DNA of 64,000 nt from Clostridiales bacterium (lineage in GTDB: Bacteria; Bacillota; Clostridia; Lachnospirales; Lachnospiraceae): positions 62,001 to 126,000 of the forward strand of contig DUNO01000008.1 in the NCBI GenBank assembly GCA_012839295.1. Direction: 5' to 3'. Position numbers and translations under genes: made by a program. Numbering within the stretch: position 1 is the stretch's first letter; every line of letters starts with the position of its first letter. Positions 62,169 through 64,000 of the stretch are shown here, piece by piece. Below the pieces are notes generated by a model. It had not been told where the DNA came from and did not search any database. It worked only from the letters and a program-made list of their open reading frames with translations.

Positions 62169-63230
62169 TTACCAATAATTATCGTAAATATCTTGTATCG
62201 TCAACTCATCCTTTGTACCATCTGCATTTAACCGATAGTAAGTTTCTTTATCCATGTCATAATATACGATTTCATCTGCAGTGTACTTGAACAGACCTCC
62301 CTGTTCACTTTCTACATTGTAACGAAAATCTTGTGACAGGATAGCTGTCATTTTCAAATTACTCAGGGTCAATTTATAAAACTTTTCACTTTCATTGACT
62401 ATATCTTCCTCCACAATATAATGCCACAACCGAATATAAGCATATTTTGCGGTGGTCTCATATACTTTCCAGCCATAGCAGGAAGAAGCAAGTTTTTTTT
62501 CTGCCCCTGTTTTTAGGTCATAAGCATATAATTTGTTGTCGCTGGAATATACCAGATAGCGCCCATCATACAAACTTTGCGGACCTGACGGTGCATTGGA
62601 ATAAGCTACAGAGCCGCCTCCATTCCAACCATCCCAATTCTCAGCGAGGTCATTATTTGAAAGGTCAATCTTGGACAGGAACTTTGCAGGCACTATTTTT
62701 TTGTTTGTTACATTTTTGGTATCGATAACATATATTTTATTCAGATTCAATCCAATGTATATTTTACTGTCATAAATACCTAAGATACCATAATATCCAC
62801 CGGTAGTTTCGGTGTGTACTTTGGCAGAAAAACTTCCGATTGCTTGGGATTTATGAGTACTGATTGTCATTTTATAAAGTGTGACAGTTCCTTCGGACGA
62901 TGAAATGCGAGTTCCTTTTGTGTAATAGATATATGTTCCATTCGTCCAGGCGTCAGCAAGGCCTTCCCAAACGCCATCAGAGGTTAAATCTGTCAGCGCA
63001 ATACCATTATTTTTAGTTTCTGAACCGGACTCACGAAGTATGGAATTTCCAGCTTCGTCTTTATCGTACCAAAAATAAACTCCTGCGATGTTTGTCCTTG
63101 ATGAACTGGTTGATTCATCGTAATTAATTTCAATCTTCTCATAGCCCTGAGTGGCTGCGTTTGCTTTTATGCCGGGATTGAGAATCACTATAAGGACAAC
63201 CATTGAAAATAATGTTAGATACCGTCTCAT
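62169..63230 (-). CDS. Secreted protein, DUF5050-like beta-propeller type
   Basis: A 353-residue exported protein. The signal peptide (about 1-25) ends ANAAT. The mature part consists of repeated YIYY, YGI, YVIDT, LVYSSDNKLYAYDL, IVYYDMDKE phrases like DUF5050 propellers that probably display on or outside the cell. A stronger start is ATG at 63230 behind AGGAGG. No lipobox. It is AT-rich compared with the core genes. It lies between a convergent hairpin and the WG-repeat gene. Function is not known. Confidence 0.8.
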   Translation of the reverse strand: MRRYLTLFSMVVLIVILNPGIKANAATQGYEKIEINYDESTSSSRTNIAGVYFWYDKDEAGNSILRESGSETKNNGIALTDLTSDGVWEGLADAWTNGTYIYYTKGTRISSSEGTVTLYKMTISTHKSQAIGSFSAKVHTETTGGYYGILGIYDSKIYIGLNLNKIYVIDTKNVTNKKIVPAKFLSKIDLSNNDLAENWDGWNGGGSVAYSNAPSGPQSLYDGRYLVYSSDNKLYAYDLKTGAEKKLASSCYGWKVYETTAKYAYIRLWHYIVEEDIVNESEKFYKLTLSNLKMTAILSQDFRYNVESEQGGLFKYTADEIVYYDMDKETYYRLNADGTKDELTIQDIYDNYW

Positions 63231-63404
63231 AATTTTTTTCCTCCTGCTAGATAATATTGTAGTAGTTTTTTATGTCCCTCTCAAGGGATATTGCTTAACG
63301 GCTAGATACTCAGTACCAGTTCTTCCCCCTTCCATTAATTGAACTAGGCTATGTTATCTTTGGTAATCAAATAAATATTATTAATTTTTTCATAAATCCC
63401 CGTG

Positions 63405-64000
63405 TTAATCTACTATTTTTGCAATACCCCATTTATCATTCTTTTTATAAAATACTGCATCCGGATCCATCGCTGTTACAGCGGTTGCATCAAACTTCCA
63501 CGTTTCCTTGCTAACCTTAGTACCCTTTGCATTTATCAGCTTATACACCCCCTTGCTGCCTACGATAGCAATTCCCTTTTCCGTAAAACAATTTGCATCC
63601 GCATATTTTGTCTTAAATAATGTTTTACCTTTTTTATTAATATAGGAATATGTACCATCACTGTTTTTGACCGTGGCATATCCATTTACAAAAGAACTGC
63701 TTTGAGCATATTCAAATGGAATCACTGTTTTTCCCGCTTTATTGATAAATCCCCACTTTCCATCCTTTTGTACACATGCTAATCCATCATTGAATACCTT
63801 ATATGTATAATTTGAATCAGTAACCCAAAAATTTGTGAATTGATATTTTATAATAACTTTTCCGCTTTTATCGATAAAACCCCATTTCCCATTCTTCATT
63901 ACAGGTGCCAGCCCTTGATTAAACGGACGGACTGCCTCAAAAACAAATGGTATTGCTGTATTTACCTCACTGTCTACATATCCCCACTGCCCCCCTTCCA
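63405..64000 (-). CDS. WG-repeat protein (N-terminus beyond window edge)
   Basis: The open frame runs to the window edge, so the N-terminus is missing; about 198 residues are visible. WG repeats of about 40-45 residues are clear: GGQWGYVDSE, KNGKWGFIDKSGK, KDGKWGFINKAGK, then degenerate DGTYSYINKKGK and GVYKLINAKGTK, and the last KNDKWGIAKIVD. Such repeats form beta-hairpin arrays in surface or cytoplasmic proteins of Clostridia. It ends with TAA at 63405. Function is unknown. Confidence 0.85.
   Translation of the reverse strand, partial: EGGQWGYVDSEVNTAIPFVFEAVRPFNQGLAPVMKNGKWGFIDKSGKVIIKYQFTNFWVTDSNYTYKVFNDGLACVQKDGKWGFINKAGKTVIPFEYAQSSSFVNGYATVKNSDGTYSYINKKGKTLFKTKYADANCFTEKGIAIVGSKGVYKLINAKGTKVSKETWKFDATAVTAMDPDAVFYKKNDKWGIAKIVD

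Overview
This 64 kb window looks like chromosome from a spore-forming member of the Clostridia, most likely Lachnospiraceae. The reasons are the str operon (rpsL-rpsG-fusA), SigA, a cotJABC spore-coat operon, two T-box leaders, an adenosylcobalamin-dependent ribonucleotide reductase, a pyrophosphate-type phosphofructokinase, strong Shine-Dalgarno sites and moderate GC. No rRNA, tRNA, insertion sequence, prophage or CRISPR array was seen. The family assignment is inference. Most genes lie on the minus strand.

Layout. 1-3.2 kb: fusA (cut by the window edge), rpsG and rpsL, all minus. 3.4-5.4 kb: a tryptophan T-box leader and a TrpB2-type tryptophan synthase beta chain. 5.4-9.1 kb: a small membrane protein, the primary sigma factor, an acyltransferase and a PPi-type phosphofructokinase. 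9.2-17.5 kb: a carbohydrate uptake module with a YesM/YesN-type two-component system divergent from a substrate-binding lipoprotein, two permeases and a tandem-cupin protein. 17.6-30.9 kb: a large PTS-linked sugar catabolic locus on the minus strand (class II aldolase, bicupin, HAD phosphatase, tagatose-3-epimerase-family isomerase, RpiB-like isomerase, DhaK, DhaL, then EIIA, EIIB, EIIC, HPr and Enzyme I), with a lipoprotein and a PRD-type regulator upstream. 31-34.3 kb: a TrpXYZ-like ABC transporter behind a second T-box with the same UGG specifier context. 34.4-35.5 kb: cotJABC. 35.8-43.9 kb: a lipid kinase, a nuclease-helicase fusion, a DUF1292 protein, a UvrD-like helicase, glutamyl-tRNA synthetase and a zinc-ribbon membrane protein. 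44-49 kb: a MacB/FtsX-type ABC system with a large CARDB-like surface protein and a Met-rich small membrane protein. 49-56.4 kb: an AI-2E-family transporter, a cytidylate-kinase-like protein, then a transglutaminase/DUF58/MoxR operon. 56.7-64 kb: a membrane-anchored foldase, small low-complexity proteins, class II ribonucleotide reductase under an NrdR-type operator pair, and secreted proteins including an edge-truncated WG-repeat protein.

The most interesting region is the 17.6-30.9 kb locus. A fructose-type EII with its own HPr and Enzyme I sits with a dihydroxyacetone-kinase pair, an RpiB-like isomerase lacking the usual histidines and a ketose 3-epimerase-family barrel. Together these fit a tetrulose/erythrulose-type or rare-ketose pathway ending at erythrose-4-phosphate or triose phosphates. 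That is inference from gene families, and the substrate is unknown. The operon HPr has Lys in place of regulatory Ser46, and the regulator appears to have lost its PRD histidines, so its regulation may differ from classical catabolite control. The two T-boxes point to a tryptophan regulon pairing uptake (ABC transporter) with indole salvage (TrpB2).
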